Made by a program: the position numbers and the translations under genes. The notes below the pieces were generated by a model. It had not been told where the DNA came from, did no database searches, and worked only from the letters and a program-made list of their open reading frames with translations. Positions 54,635 through 63,244 of a stretch of 64,000 nt of DNA are shown here, in pieces; position 1 is the first letter of the stretch; each line of letters begins with the position of its first letter. The stretch comes from Actinomycetota bacterium. Lineage in GTDB: Bacteria; Actinomycetota; Acidimicrobiia; Acidimicrobiales; MedAcidi-G1. The stretch covers positions 46,147 through 110,146 of the forward strand of contig PBLL01000015.1 of NCBI GenBank assembly GCA_002721755.1, written 5' to 3'.

Positions 54635-55261
54635 CTAACCTGCTGCAGTCGTAGTTGTGGTTTCAGCAACTGTTGTTGTCGTTTCTGCAACTGTTTCTGC
54701 TTCGTCAACTGTTGCTGTTTCGTCTGTAGTGGCTGAATCGGTTTCAGTTGACTCTTCTTCAGGAGGTTCTGTTGTTGTTGTCGGAACACTAGGAACTCCG
54801 TCAGTTGACAAACCTCGTTGCTCGAGAGCTGCAATATGTGCTGCTCGTGTCCCATTTCCATACCACCCATCTGCCTCAATCCCGAGAACCGTTTGCAAAG
54901 CTTCGGCAACTGAACTTGGTCCCCATTGATAGGAAGCCGTCAAGATTGCTTCAACTTCACTGTCATTAACTACTGTGTCGATGATCGAAGGAAGGGTCGG
55001 GAGCTGTGTAGTTGTGGTTGGAACTTCAATTTCTTCTGTCTCAAGCATTGTTGTAGTGGTTGCAATCAGAGGTTCTGGCTGTGGGGGTGCAACTGCTAAA
55101 AGCTCAATTTCGGTTTCTAAATCCAATACGTCTTCGCGTAATTGCACAAGCTCGGCTCGAAGAGTCTGGATTTCGTCATCATTGCTCTCAAATAATCCAC
55201 ATCCAGTGGAAATAAGCGAAAAAGTGACGATTAAGGCGATTGAGATTTGAGATTTCTTCAT
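54635..55261 (-). CDS. Thr-rich lipoprotein with peptidoglycan-binding-like domain
   Basis: 208 residues. Lipobox STGC near residue 20; a coiled coil (about 30-62) rich in Glu/Leu; a PG_binding_1-like helical domain (SVAEALQTVLGIEADGWYGNGTRAAHIAAL); and low-complexity Thr/Glu/Pro segments, ending TTTTTAAG. Architecture suggests a lipid anchor, a spacer, and contact with peptidoglycan. The Thr-rich tail may be glycosylated. It lies downstream of the large protease gene on the same strand. Confidence 0.78.
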   Translation of the reverse strand: MKKSQISIALIVTFSLISTGCGLFESNDDEIQTLRAELVQLREDVLDLETEIELLAVAPPQPEPLIATTTTMLETEEIEVPTTTTQLPTLPSIIDTVVNDSEVEAILTASYQWGPSSVAEALQTVLGIEADGWYGNGTRAAHIAALEQRGLSTDGVPSVPTTTTEPPEEESTETDSATTDETATVDEAETVAETTTTVAETTTTTAAG

Positions 55262-55314
55262 TCCGACAGTATTCCAGAGAAAGAAGCCAATAACGAGTCA
55301 GAGGTGTATTTTTC

Positions 55315-58300
55315 TTAATCTTTGACAGTTATCCTCACGGAAACAGATTCAGATCTTCTACCTATCTGATCATTCGCAGTAAGAAAAAAAGTGTAATCTT
55401 GACCGATTTTTAGTTTCTTTATGGAGTGTGAAAACCAGGTTATACCTTCTGCTTTCTTCCATGGAGTGCCTACTATTTGCGATATCCAATCGTCATAGGT
55501 GGTCAGTCTTGCCGCAACGTTAGGAAGTTTCGTATTGGCACAATCGCCTTGCGGTCCCCAAGCTATGACTCCCACTAATACTGGCAGTCCACTTCCGGTC
55601 GTTACGGGACCTCCTCCGTCTCCCAGACATGAACCGACTCCTTGCTCTCCTCCGACGCAAAGCCATTGCGAGGAATCAAAGGTGGACCATTCTCCGCAAC
55701 GGTTTGTAGATGGGTTGTTTTGAACTTCACCAGTTGCTTCTCTCAGATTTATCTCTTTTATATTTTCACCTGCGACTGTCGATCCCCATCCAGCTACTTT
55801 TACTTCTGTCCCGTCTAAAGGCAATTTTCTATCTGTTTCCCAGGGGATCCACATCGAGTTTGATGATTCAACCGGACTTGAAAGTTCTAAGAGTGCGATG
55901 TCGTGAGTTAAAGGAGAGTCCCTATATCCCTCATGTAAGCGTATGCTTTTTATTTTTAAACGGTCTGACTGCTGCACTTTTGAAAGATCCGAGAATCCTG
56001 AAGAAACTTCGATACTTGCAGGCGTTGCTCCCCCATCAACACAGTGGGCGGCTGTCATTACCCATGTCGGTGTTATGAGGGTTCCTGCGCAAACCTTTGC
56101 TTGAACCGGGTCAGATACCGCAGGATCAAGCAGAGCAACTATATGAGAATTGTTCTCGATGCTGGCTTTTTCTCCGCCGATAATCATTCTCTCTTGAGTT
56201 GGTTTTATAGGAATTTTTTGCTTATCTGAAACCAAATTTTTGTCTGAGTTCAAGGTTGTGTTTGTTTCCTCGTCTGCTTCGAAGTGTTGTATTGAAAAAG
56301 TTACTCCGTTCAGTTCCTGCGGGTAATCCCAGCTCAACAGCACTTCGCCTGATTGACTTTCAGCTTCTAAGCCAATGGGTGCTAATGGTTTATCTAGAAG
56401 AGTTGTTCGTGGGGTATCAATTCTGACTGCAACAGGCTCAGAGTAGGGAGTTTTTGCTGAATTATTCTGAGCTAGAACTTGGAACTCATAAGTCAGACCA
56501 CTTTCAAGGTTTTCTATCTCATATTCTGTTGTATCTATTTCGGATATCCATGTCCATTGCCAACCAAGGTGAGATCGTAGCCACTCATCGTAGTGGCTGA
56601 CCCTTGTCAGCACATCAACATCATCGGCGCATCTGTTTGAGTCGTCCGTCATTCCATAGGAGGTAACACCGGCCAGAAACCAATGTCCATCAATTTCTAC
56701 TACATTTGATCCGCCGCTATCACCTGTGCAAGCTCCTTTTCGTGCTGGCGAATCAGAACAGATCCTGGTTGTTGCAACAAAATCGGTGTCAGAGCCGCAG
56801 AAATTATAATCGTGATCACCAATAACATTTACCACGGTTGATTTTAGATCATCTGGATATGGGCCTTTATTTACGATATCTGTGCTACCCCAACCTGTTT
56901 TAAGAATTGGTGTTCCGTCATGCGGCAGTGTTGGGTCCTCTAGCCATGGGATAGGTGTCGCAATGCCAGATGGGATTGGACGGGAAAGACGCACAAGAGC
57001 TATGTCGTTGTTGACATCTCGATCGTAGGCTGGGTGAGGATAAATACCAGCTGCTTGAAAGAGGTCTTCCTGTCCAATAGTCGACAGTTGCTGCCTGCCG
57101 GCTCCAATAATAATTTTTGAAGCCTGTGTATACCCGCTGTCTTCCAGGAAACAATGAGCGGCTGTTAGTACCCATTGAGGATCTATTAAGGTTCCTCCAC
57201 AGTATTGATCATTCATTGGATTGGGTCCGTCCATTATTGCTACTTGAAATGAAAGATCTCCGGGTGTTTCCTCTTCAGCTCCGACGATGTGAAGCCGTCT
57301 AGTTGATGTAGTTGGATCAACTATTTGGTGATTTCGACTTGATGCCCTGGTGATTGTCGTGGAAGGTGAGGGTTTCCAATTAGCCTGCTCCCCGACTGTT
57401 ATGGGACCAAACGTTTCTGAACCGTCAGCTGTGACTAGAAATATTTCATTTTGACTTCGCCCTAGACTGTTCACACCGTCTGTCTGGGCTGTGAACGCAA
57501 TGTACTTGCCGTCTCTTGACCATGCTGGTTCGGCTTCATTTAACTCGTTTTGTGTGATCTGCTTAATATCGCTCCCATCAGGATTCATTGTGAATATCTC
57601 TACATCTCCGTCTGTGTTGCTGAGAAAAGCGATCCTTTTCCCATCAGGAGACCAAGTCGGCCATGCATCCCCAAAACCGTCATTATTGGTAATTTGCTTA
57701 ATTGAATCATCATCAACATTGAGAATGTAGATTTCAGTATCGCCATCCATCCAGCCTGAAAAAGCAATCTCATTACCAATTGGAGACCACGCCGGGATTG
57801 ACCAATTACCTGTATTAACCTCGTTCAATAGGCGAACTTGACTTCCGTCAGCGTTCATGATGTGGAGTCTGTAGGTGTCGTTGATTTTTCTTTCAAAAAC
57901 TATTTGCTTCCCGTCTGGAGACCATGTGGCAAATGCGTCTTCAGCGAAACTGCTTGTAAGATTTTTTAGATTAGTTCCGTCACTGTTTACAATGAAAATA
58001 TCCCCTTCGGCACTACCATGTTTCGCATCAAATGCTATTCGTGTTCCATCCGGTGAATAAACGCCTGACCAGTCATCGACTTCGTTATTTGTGATCTGTT
58101 TGAGATCAGTGCCATCAGCTTTAACCGTGTAAAGCTCCCAATCGCCATCACGATCACTCATAAAAAGTATCTCTCCGGAAATAGAAGGTTCGGCGATCAG
58201 TTCGTAAGGAGCGGGGTAAACCTGTCTGTATCGGACTGTAAATTCTGTTTCTTCTTTTTGGAATTCTTCAGTTGTGTCCCAACTTAAAAGTGCTGAGTCA

Positions 58301-58860
58301 CTACTTGTTCTAACGCTTAGCTGTATTGGTCCTGAATTTGTCGATTTGCTTTCTGCGGAATCTAAATCGCTGCTCTCGGTGTTTTCAGTCGGGATGTTGG
58401 CAGTGTCTGTATTTAAGTTTTCTTCATTAACGGAAGCGTCAAGTCCCGCCAAAAAAGTAAGCACACTCGCACCTAACATTTGGGTTTGGGAGTCACTCAG
58501 ACAGTAGTAGTCTGCGACCCAGTTAAGAGCATCAATTTCTTCTTCATTCCAGACTGTTTTATAACGATTTGGACCTGTCGGGTCTAGGTCGTTGCTTAAA
58601 TTGCTTTCACAGTCGTTTCCCGAAGCTTGGGCTATAGCGACTAGCAAGAAACGTAAAACTTCTACTCCAGCTTTTTGCAATTCTCCTGGATTTTCATATC
58701 CGAGGTAATCAGCAGCCCAAATAAGATCTTCTAATCCTTCGGTCGGGTATCCAGTTTCAACAGTTTCTTGATCGGCTTTTACGACTCCTGATTGAGTGAA
58801 AAAAAGAGCGACGACAAGTGTGATTGCTGACGCTACTCTAAAAAATCTAACTTTCTTCAC
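55315..58860 (-). CDS. secreted TolB-propeller/double trypsin/fibronectin-III protein
   Basis: 1181 residues. Signal peptide (1-29); two short helical repeats (about 40-80, 105-142); first half of a fibronectin-III-like fold (180-215); a TolB-like propeller with S-P-D-G-K-x-I-A-F repeats (230-495); trypsin domain 1 (525-765; His569, Asp619, Ser715 in TGDSGGS); a fibronectin-like second half (770-815); another first half (826-860); trypsin domain 2 (893-1130; His939, Asp987, but Gly1082 replaces Ser in GDGGGP); and a second half (1132-1180). Domain 1 is probably active and domain 2 not. The target is unknown. Confidence 0.88.
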   Translation of the reverse strand: MKKVRFFRVASAITLVVALFFTQSGVVKADQETVETGYPTEGLEDLIWAADYLGYENPGELQKAGVEVLRFLLVAIAQASGNDCESNLSNDLDPTGPNRYKTVWNEEEIDALNWVADYYCLSDSQTQMLGASVLTFLAGLDASVNEENLNTDTANIPTENTESSDLDSAESKSTNSGPIQLSVRTSSDSALLSWDTTEEFQKEETEFTVRYRQVYPAPYELIAEPSISGEILFMSDRDGDWELYTVKADGTDLKQITNNEVDDWSGVYSPDGTRIAFDAKHGSAEGDIFIVNSDGTNLKNLTSSFAEDAFATWSPDGKQIVFERKINDTYRLHIMNADGSQVRLLNEVNTGNWSIPAWSPIGNEIAFSGWMDGDTEIYILNVDDDSIKQITNNDGFGDAWPTWSPDGKRIAFLSNTDGDVEIFTMNPDGSDIKQITQNELNEAEPAWSRDGKYIAFTAQTDGVNSLGRSQNEIFLVTADGSETFGPITVGEQANWKPSPSTTITRASSRNHQIVDPTTSTRRLHIVGAEEETPGDLSFQVAIMDGPNPMNDQYCGGTLIDPQWVLTAAHCFLEDSGYTQASKIIIGAGRQQLSTIGQEDLFQAAGIYPHPAYDRDVNNDIALVRLSRPIPSGIATPIPWLEDPTLPHDGTPILKTGWGSTDIVNKGPYPDDLKSTVVNVIGDHDYNFCGSDTDFVATTRICSDSPARKGACTGDSGGSNVVEIDGHWFLAGVTSYGMTDDSNRCADDVDVLTRVSHYDEWLRSHLGWQWTWISEIDTTEYEIENLESGLTYEFQVLAQNNSAKTPYSEPVAVRIDTPRTTLLDKPLAPIGLEAESQSGEVLLSWDYPQELNGVTFSIQHFEADEETNTTLNSDKNLVSDKQKIPIKPTQERMIIGGEKASIENNSHIVALLDPAVSDPVQAKVCAGTLITPTWVMTAAHCVDGGATPASIEVSSGFSDLSKVQQSDRLKIKSIRLHEGYRDSPLTHDIALLELSSPVESSNSMWIPWETDRKLPLDGTEVKVAGWGSTVAGENIKEINLREATGEVQNNPSTNRCGEWSTFDSSQWLCVGGEQGVGSCLGDGGGPVTTGSGLPVLVGVIAWGPQGDCANTKLPNVAARLTTYDDWISQIVGTPWKKAEGITWFSHSIKKLKIGQDYTFFLTANDQIGRRSESVSVRITVKD

Positions 58861-58945
58861 ACTTGAAGGCTAGGTGAATATAGTCTGTTTGCCTTTTTAA
58901 ATCCCCGCTTTTCATTTTTCTTGCAGGCATGCTCTACTTGGATTT

Positions 58946-59836
58946 CTGTCTTATCAACTCGCTTCTCTACTTGCTGCCACCTCTTGGGCTGTTAGCAGCT
59001 TGATCGCCGCTGAACCTTCGCGTCGACTCGGAGGTGCACGTTTTTGTCGAATCAGAATGATCTATGTAAGCGCAATGCTTGTAATCGCAGCGAGTCTCCA
59101 CGATGGTTGGGCTTCTATTGACTTTAGTGATACTGCACTTATAGCCGTTTCAGGACTTGTCGGTATTTTCGTTGGTGATGTCGCTCTGTTTACAGCAATG
59201 TCGAGAATTGGACCGCGCAGAACCGGGATGCTTTTCACATTAAACGCTCCAATGGCTGCTTTGGGCGGAGCTATATTTTTTAATGAACGTCTTTCTCTAT
59301 CTTCATTAATTGGGTCGGCTCTTATTATTTCTGGGATCATTTTGGCGGTGATATACGGAAACCCTTCTCAGAGAACTGGTGTCTTTGAAAGGATAGAAGG
59401 TTCGCTTGCTGTGGGAATTTTTTGGGCAACTGTCGGAGCTTTGGGTCAAGCCGTTGGTGCTTTAGCAGCAAAACCTGTTCTAGAAGATGGAGGTGACACT
59501 CTTGCAGTTGCCGCACTCAGGGCAGTGATAGCAACAGTTGTAATGTGGAGTGTTCCTGGGCGAACTGATAAATGGACACGGTCATTTGCTAAATCGCCTC
59601 TTGTTAAATATGACCAAATCAAATTGGCTTCAAGTGCCTTTATAGCAATGGTTTGTGGAATGACGCTTCTTCTTTATGCCCTAGCTAATGGCAACACAGG
59701 AATCGTTGTCGTTCTTTCAGCGACAACACCTGTTTTACTTTTACCGCTTCAGGCCGTGGTAACTAAAAAGATGCCTGTTCCCTTTGCATGGTTAGGCGCA
59801 GTTCTCACGGTTATCGGAACTTCTCTACTCATCTAA
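58946..59836 (+). CDS. DMT/EamA-family transporter, probable CTG start
   Basis: 296 residues if started at the CTG at 58946. The first ATG/GTG/TTG in frame is a TTG at 59000 (IAAEPSRRLGG), which would drop the first transmembrane helix SYQLASLLAATSWAVSS that this family has. The protein then shows two five-helix EamA repeats. The ATG at 58929 is in another frame and hits a stop. Its substrate is unknown. The next gene converges 24 bp downstream. Confidence 0.8.
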   Translation: MSYQLASLLAATSWAVSSLIAAEPSRRLGGARFCRIRMIYVSAMLVIAASLHDGWASIDFSDTALIAVSGLVGIFVGDVALFTAMSRIGPRRTGMLFTLNAPMAALGGAIFFNERLSLSSLIGSALIISGIILAVIYGNPSQRTGVFERIEGSLAVGIFWATVGALGQAVGALAAKPVLEDGGDTLAVAALRAVIATVVMWSVPGRTDKWTRSFAKSPLVKYDQIKLASSAFIAMVCGMTLLLYALANGNTGIVVVLSATTPVLLLPLQAVVTKKMPVPFAWLGAVLTVIGTSLLI

Positions 59837-59860
59837 CCTATTTAGTTAAGTTCGGTTTAG

Positions 59861-61117
59861 TTATCGAAATTTTTCCGCCAGTGAGAATAAGACGACAATG
59901 ATCACCGGATACAAACCCAATATTCCGCTGTAGTGACTTAACGTTTGATAATCAGTGAGTGTCACCACCAAACCAGATCCGATTCCAGCTATTCCGCCTG
60001 AGGCTGTCATGGCTAGGTCTGCCAAACCTTGGATTCTGACCTTTTCAGAGCCTTTAAATTCGCTTGCTATGAGTGTTGAGCTAGCCACTAGTCCAAAACT
60101 CCAACCTAGACCGATAAGGAAAAGTCCAACAAAAACACCTACTGAATCCTCGGGATCTGCGTGTGATGCCAATTCAGCTCCGACCACAAGGAGTAGCCCG
60201 CCGAGAGCGATAACAGATTTTGCACCTATTTTTTGAGTTAATACACCTACGAGTGGTGAGAAGGCATACATACCTATTATGTGAAGTGATATTACAAATC
60301 CAACTATTTCAAGTTGGTGACCACCATCTTTGAGATGCAGAGGAGTCATTGTCATGACTCCGACCATTACTACGTGGCCGACGACCATAGACCCGACCGA
60401 AAGTCGCCCCACTCGTGAAGAAAAAAGTTTTCTGAAAGCCTCTTTGAATGAAGTCTTCTGCTCACCTTCTTCCCCGATGCCACCGACTACCACTAAAGGG
60501 TCGGGTCTTAACCATTTTCGAATAGTTAAAGCGGCTAGAAGAAAAAGCAACCCTGAAATAATATAAGGTCCAGCTAGCTCCGGAGCCCCGAGAAAATCTC
60601 CTACCTTTTTGGCTGGACCCAGACCTAGTGAAGGTCCAAGGACTGAACCTATGGTGGAAGCCCAAACCAAATTACCTATAGCTGATGCTTTACTTTCTTC
60701 AGGAGCTAAATCGGCAGCTGCATAACGTGCCGCTAAATTTGCGCCGTTTCCTACTCCGACTCCAAGAATGCCGATTGGGAGAAATATGTAGACTTCTGTA
60801 ATAGCTGCGATCATCGCCAGCAGGGCTCCAAATACTGCAACTACGTAACCTGTAACTATTCCAGGCCGTCTGCCTCTCGCCGCCATTATTTTCGCTAGTG
60901 GAAGTGTCGAAAGTGCGGCTCCCGTCGTAAGGCATGCTGCTGCTAGAGCTCCAAACGTTTCGTTTCCGGTGATTTCTTCTCCTAGAACTGCTGCGGCAGA
61001 ATATGCGCTTGTGATCGCTGCTCCTGCCGGCACCAAACCTGCCATAAGGGTTCGAAGGGTTCTCTTTTGTAGATCGGCATTTTTGTCTAAGTCTTTCAGT
61101 TCAGATTCTTTGAACAT
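59861..61117 (-). CDS. MFS transporter
   Basis: 418 residues with twelve predicted transmembrane helices. The motif between helices 2 and 3 (LAKIMAARGRRPGIVTGYVV) matches the MFS signature G-x-x-x-D-R-x-G-R-R in degenerate form. A long middle loop contains PLVVVGGIGEEGEQKTSF. It is probably a drug or metabolite exporter; the substrate cannot be told. The start is divergent from the YcaQ-like gene, with a 56-bp gap. Confidence 0.87.
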   Translation of the reverse strand: MFKESELKDLDKNADLQKRTLRTLMAGLVPAGAAITSAYSAAAVLGEEITGNETFGALAAACLTTGAALSTLPLAKIMAARGRRPGIVTGYVVAVFGALLAMIAAITEVYIFLPIGILGVGVGNGANLAARYAAADLAPEESKASAIGNLVWASTIGSVLGPSLGLGPAKKVGDFLGAPELAGPYIISGLLFLLAALTIRKWLRPDPLVVVGGIGEEGEQKTSFKEAFRKLFSSRVGRLSVGSMVVGHVVMVGVMTMTPLHLKDGGHQLEIVGFVISLHIIGMYAFSPLVGVLTQKIGAKSVIALGGLLLVVGAELASHADPEDSVGVFVGLFLIGLGWSFGLVASSTLIASEFKGSEKVRIQGLADLAMTASGGIAGIGSGLVVTLTDYQTLSHYSGILGLYPVIIVVLFSLAEKFR

Positions 61118-61173
61118 TCCCGAAGCGTACGGCAGATATTTCTATTTGGTCGTTTTTTCGGAGATCTGATTAA

Positions 61174-62397
61174 ATGTTTGGAGATTTTATGAGCAGACAA
61201 ACCCATTTAGAAATAGATCTTGCTTCCGCTAAACGTTTAGCAATTGCTGCACAAGGTTTAAATCGAAAAAAAGTAAAAAATGTTACTCGACAGCATTTTG
61301 ATCGTGTAATCAATGACACAGGTCTGGTGCAACTCGATTCGGTTCAAGCATTGTGTAGGTCTCATTATTTGGTTTTTTTTAGTCGGTTAGGAAAATATGA
61401 CAAGTTGAAACTTGATGAATGGATTTGGCACTCGGGAAAAGTTTTTGAATCCTGGGCCCATGAAGCGTCGGTTCTACCTGTTGAAACAGAACCTTTTATA
61501 CGTTGGAAAAAAGCTCGTGCACGTAATGGTGAAACATGGCAAGGTCTTTTTGAGTTAGCGACTTCTCAGAAGAAGTATGTAAGTCAAGTTTTAGGTGAAG
61601 TCCGCTCATCTCACTCAATTGCCGCTAGTGAATTAAAAGAACCGAGAAATCGTTCTGGTTCTTGGTGGAGTGGAAGGTCAGATGGTCAAAAAGCACTTGA
61701 CTGGCTTTTCAGGATTGGTGAAATAGGCGTAAGACGTGACAAAAATTTCTCTAGGAGTTATTCCCTCTTTGAATCGATTCTCCCAAATGAAATTCTTTCC
61801 TCCCCAACACTTTCTGAAAAAAACGCTATAGAGGAACTGATATTGATAGCTGCGCGTTGCAACGGGATTGGGACTGTCAGAGATATAGCTGATTACTTTC
61901 GGATAAAACCCTCCTATATAAAAGAGGCTGTTCTTCCTCTTCTCGAAAAAAAGAAACTCCTCTCAGTGAACGTTGAGGGGTGGACTGAAGAAGCCTACGT
62001 CGCCTCTTCTTTTTCAATTCCAGAAAAAATAGAAGCAAGGGCACTTTTGTCGCCTTTTGATTCACTTATATGGTGCAGACCGAAAGTTGAACGGCTTTTT
62101 AACTATGAATATCGTTTGGAAATATACGTCCCGGCAGAAAAGCGAAAATACGGGTACTACGTTTTGCCTTTTTTATTGAACGAGGATTTGGTAGCTCGGG
62201 TTGACTTAAAAAGTCTTAGAACCGACAGAGTGCTACTTGTTAATGGGTTTTTCCCTGAGAAAAATACTGATCATGAACTAGTTGCTTCAGAGTTGGTTAA
62301 AGAACTAGGTGCTCTTGCAGATTTTCTAAATCTTTCGGAAATCAAAGTCGCAGGCAATAGCAAGTCGGCAAATCTGCTCAGATCCTTTGTTGATTAG
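61174..62397 (+). CDS. YcaQ/AlkX-like DNA glycosylase (winged-helix)
   Basis: 407 residues of the HTH_42/DUF1006 family. LVQLDSVQALCRSHYLVFFSRLG contains the catalytic Q-x-D (Gln53-Leu54-Asp55) described for the YcaQ-like branch, as opposed to Q-x-Q of AlkZ. Winged-helix repeats follow, and LLSPFDSLIW near 290 is another family mark. E. coli YcaQ removes alkylated bases and unhooks interstrand crosslinks. The ATG at 61189 is an alternative start. PafB/PafC, damage regulators, are also in the window. Confidence 0.84.
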   Translation: MFGDFMSRQTHLEIDLASAKRLAIAAQGLNRKKVKNVTRQHFDRVINDTGLVQLDSVQALCRSHYLVFFSRLGKYDKLKLDEWIWHSGKVFESWAHEASVLPVETEPFIRWKKARARNGETWQGLFELATSQKKYVSQVLGEVRSSHSIAASELKEPRNRSGSWWSGRSDGQKALDWLFRIGEIGVRRDKNFSRSYSLFESILPNEILSSPTLSEKNAIEELILIAARCNGIGTVRDIADYFRIKPSYIKEAVLPLLEKKKLLSVNVEGWTEEAYVASSFSIPEKIEARALLSPFDSLIWCRPKVERLFNYEYRLEIYVPAEKRKYGYYVLPFLLNEDLVARVDLKSLRTDRVLLVNGFFPEKNTDHELVASELVKELGALADFLNLSEIKVAGNSKSANLLRSFVD

Positions 62398-63224
62398 CTA
62401 ACTGCTAAAAGTGCTATTGAAGTTAAACCCATTGCCAAACCCAGTAGTTGGCTTCTAACCATTGTTTCTTTCAGTAATAGACGTGCTAACAGGACTGTAA
62501 CCGCTGGGTAAAAGGAAGCTAGAACGGACACCAAACTCAAGAATCCCTTGTTTAATGCTGCCAACAAAACAACGTTTGCAAATGTGTCGAAAAACCCTGC
62601 CCCTATTATGAAAGACATAGAATTTGCCTCTGGTTTAATTTTTTTCTTGGCGATTAGCACATATGAAAATATTGCTAACACTGAGAAGACTCGCGATCCT
62701 ACAACTGGCCAGGGTGCAGTTGTTTGAGACGTCCCGTCGATCACTATGAAAAAAGCACCAAAGGCTAACCCGGCGACTACTGCTTCTAGCAGCAGTGAAC
62801 TTTTAACAGGTGTACGTTCGCCTGGTATCCAGGAAACTAGAAATATTGATATGAGCCCGACGATGATCCCTGCAAACTGTGTCGAAGAAAGTTTTTCTCC
62901 GGAAACAAGTCCCCAGATTACAGGTAAAGTCGCGCATGCGACTGCGGTAATTGGAGCTACTATCGCCATTGGTCCTCTGGCTAAACCTCTGTATAGAAGA
63001 GCTAAACCACATAAGCCGAAACCTGATGCAATAACACCTAGGAAAAAGTCACCACTTTTGAACTCTTCTGCCATCAAAGGGGCAACTATTAAAATTATGC
63101 ACAGACCTAAAAGATGGGAAATCGCCAGAACCGAAACAACATTTGTTTTCTTTGTTGCTTTGCCTCCGAAAAAATCTCCTGTTCCTGCTAGGACAGCAGC
63201 TGTTAGCGCCAGAAAAGTAACCAT
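62394..63224 (-). CDS. DMT/EamA-family transporter
   Basis: 276 residues and about ten transmembrane helices in two EamA repeats. Start ATGG at 63224 gives VTFLALTAAVLAGTGDFFGGKATKKT, and the second repeat ends in LLARLLLKETMVRSQLLGLAMGLTSIALLAVS. It shares the fold of the gene at 58.9 kb but is clearly divergent from it. The substrate is unknown. It overlaps the stop of the convergent glycosylase by 4 bp. Confidence 0.87.
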   Translation of the reverse strand: MVTFLALTAAVLAGTGDFFGGKATKKTNVVSVLAISHLLGLCIILIVAPLMAEEFKSGDFFLGVIASGFGLCGLALLYRGLARGPMAIVAPITAVACATLPVIWGLVSGEKLSSTQFAGIIVGLISIFLVSWIPGERTPVKSSLLLEAVVAGLAFGAFFIVIDGTSQTTAPWPVVGSRVFSVLAIFSYVLIAKKKIKPEANSMSFIIGAGFFDTFANVVLLAALNKGFLSLVSVLASFYPAVTVLLARLLLKETMVRSQLLGLAMGLTSIALLAVS

Positions 63225-63244
63225 TTACATTTTTCAGTCAATTG

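Noticed and set aside
54628-54909. Gln-rich 93-residue minus-strand frame
   Set aside because: It is the shifted frame of the Thr/Glu-rich tail of the lipoprotein; repeats of ACA/GCA codons read as Gln/Leu runs in the other frame.
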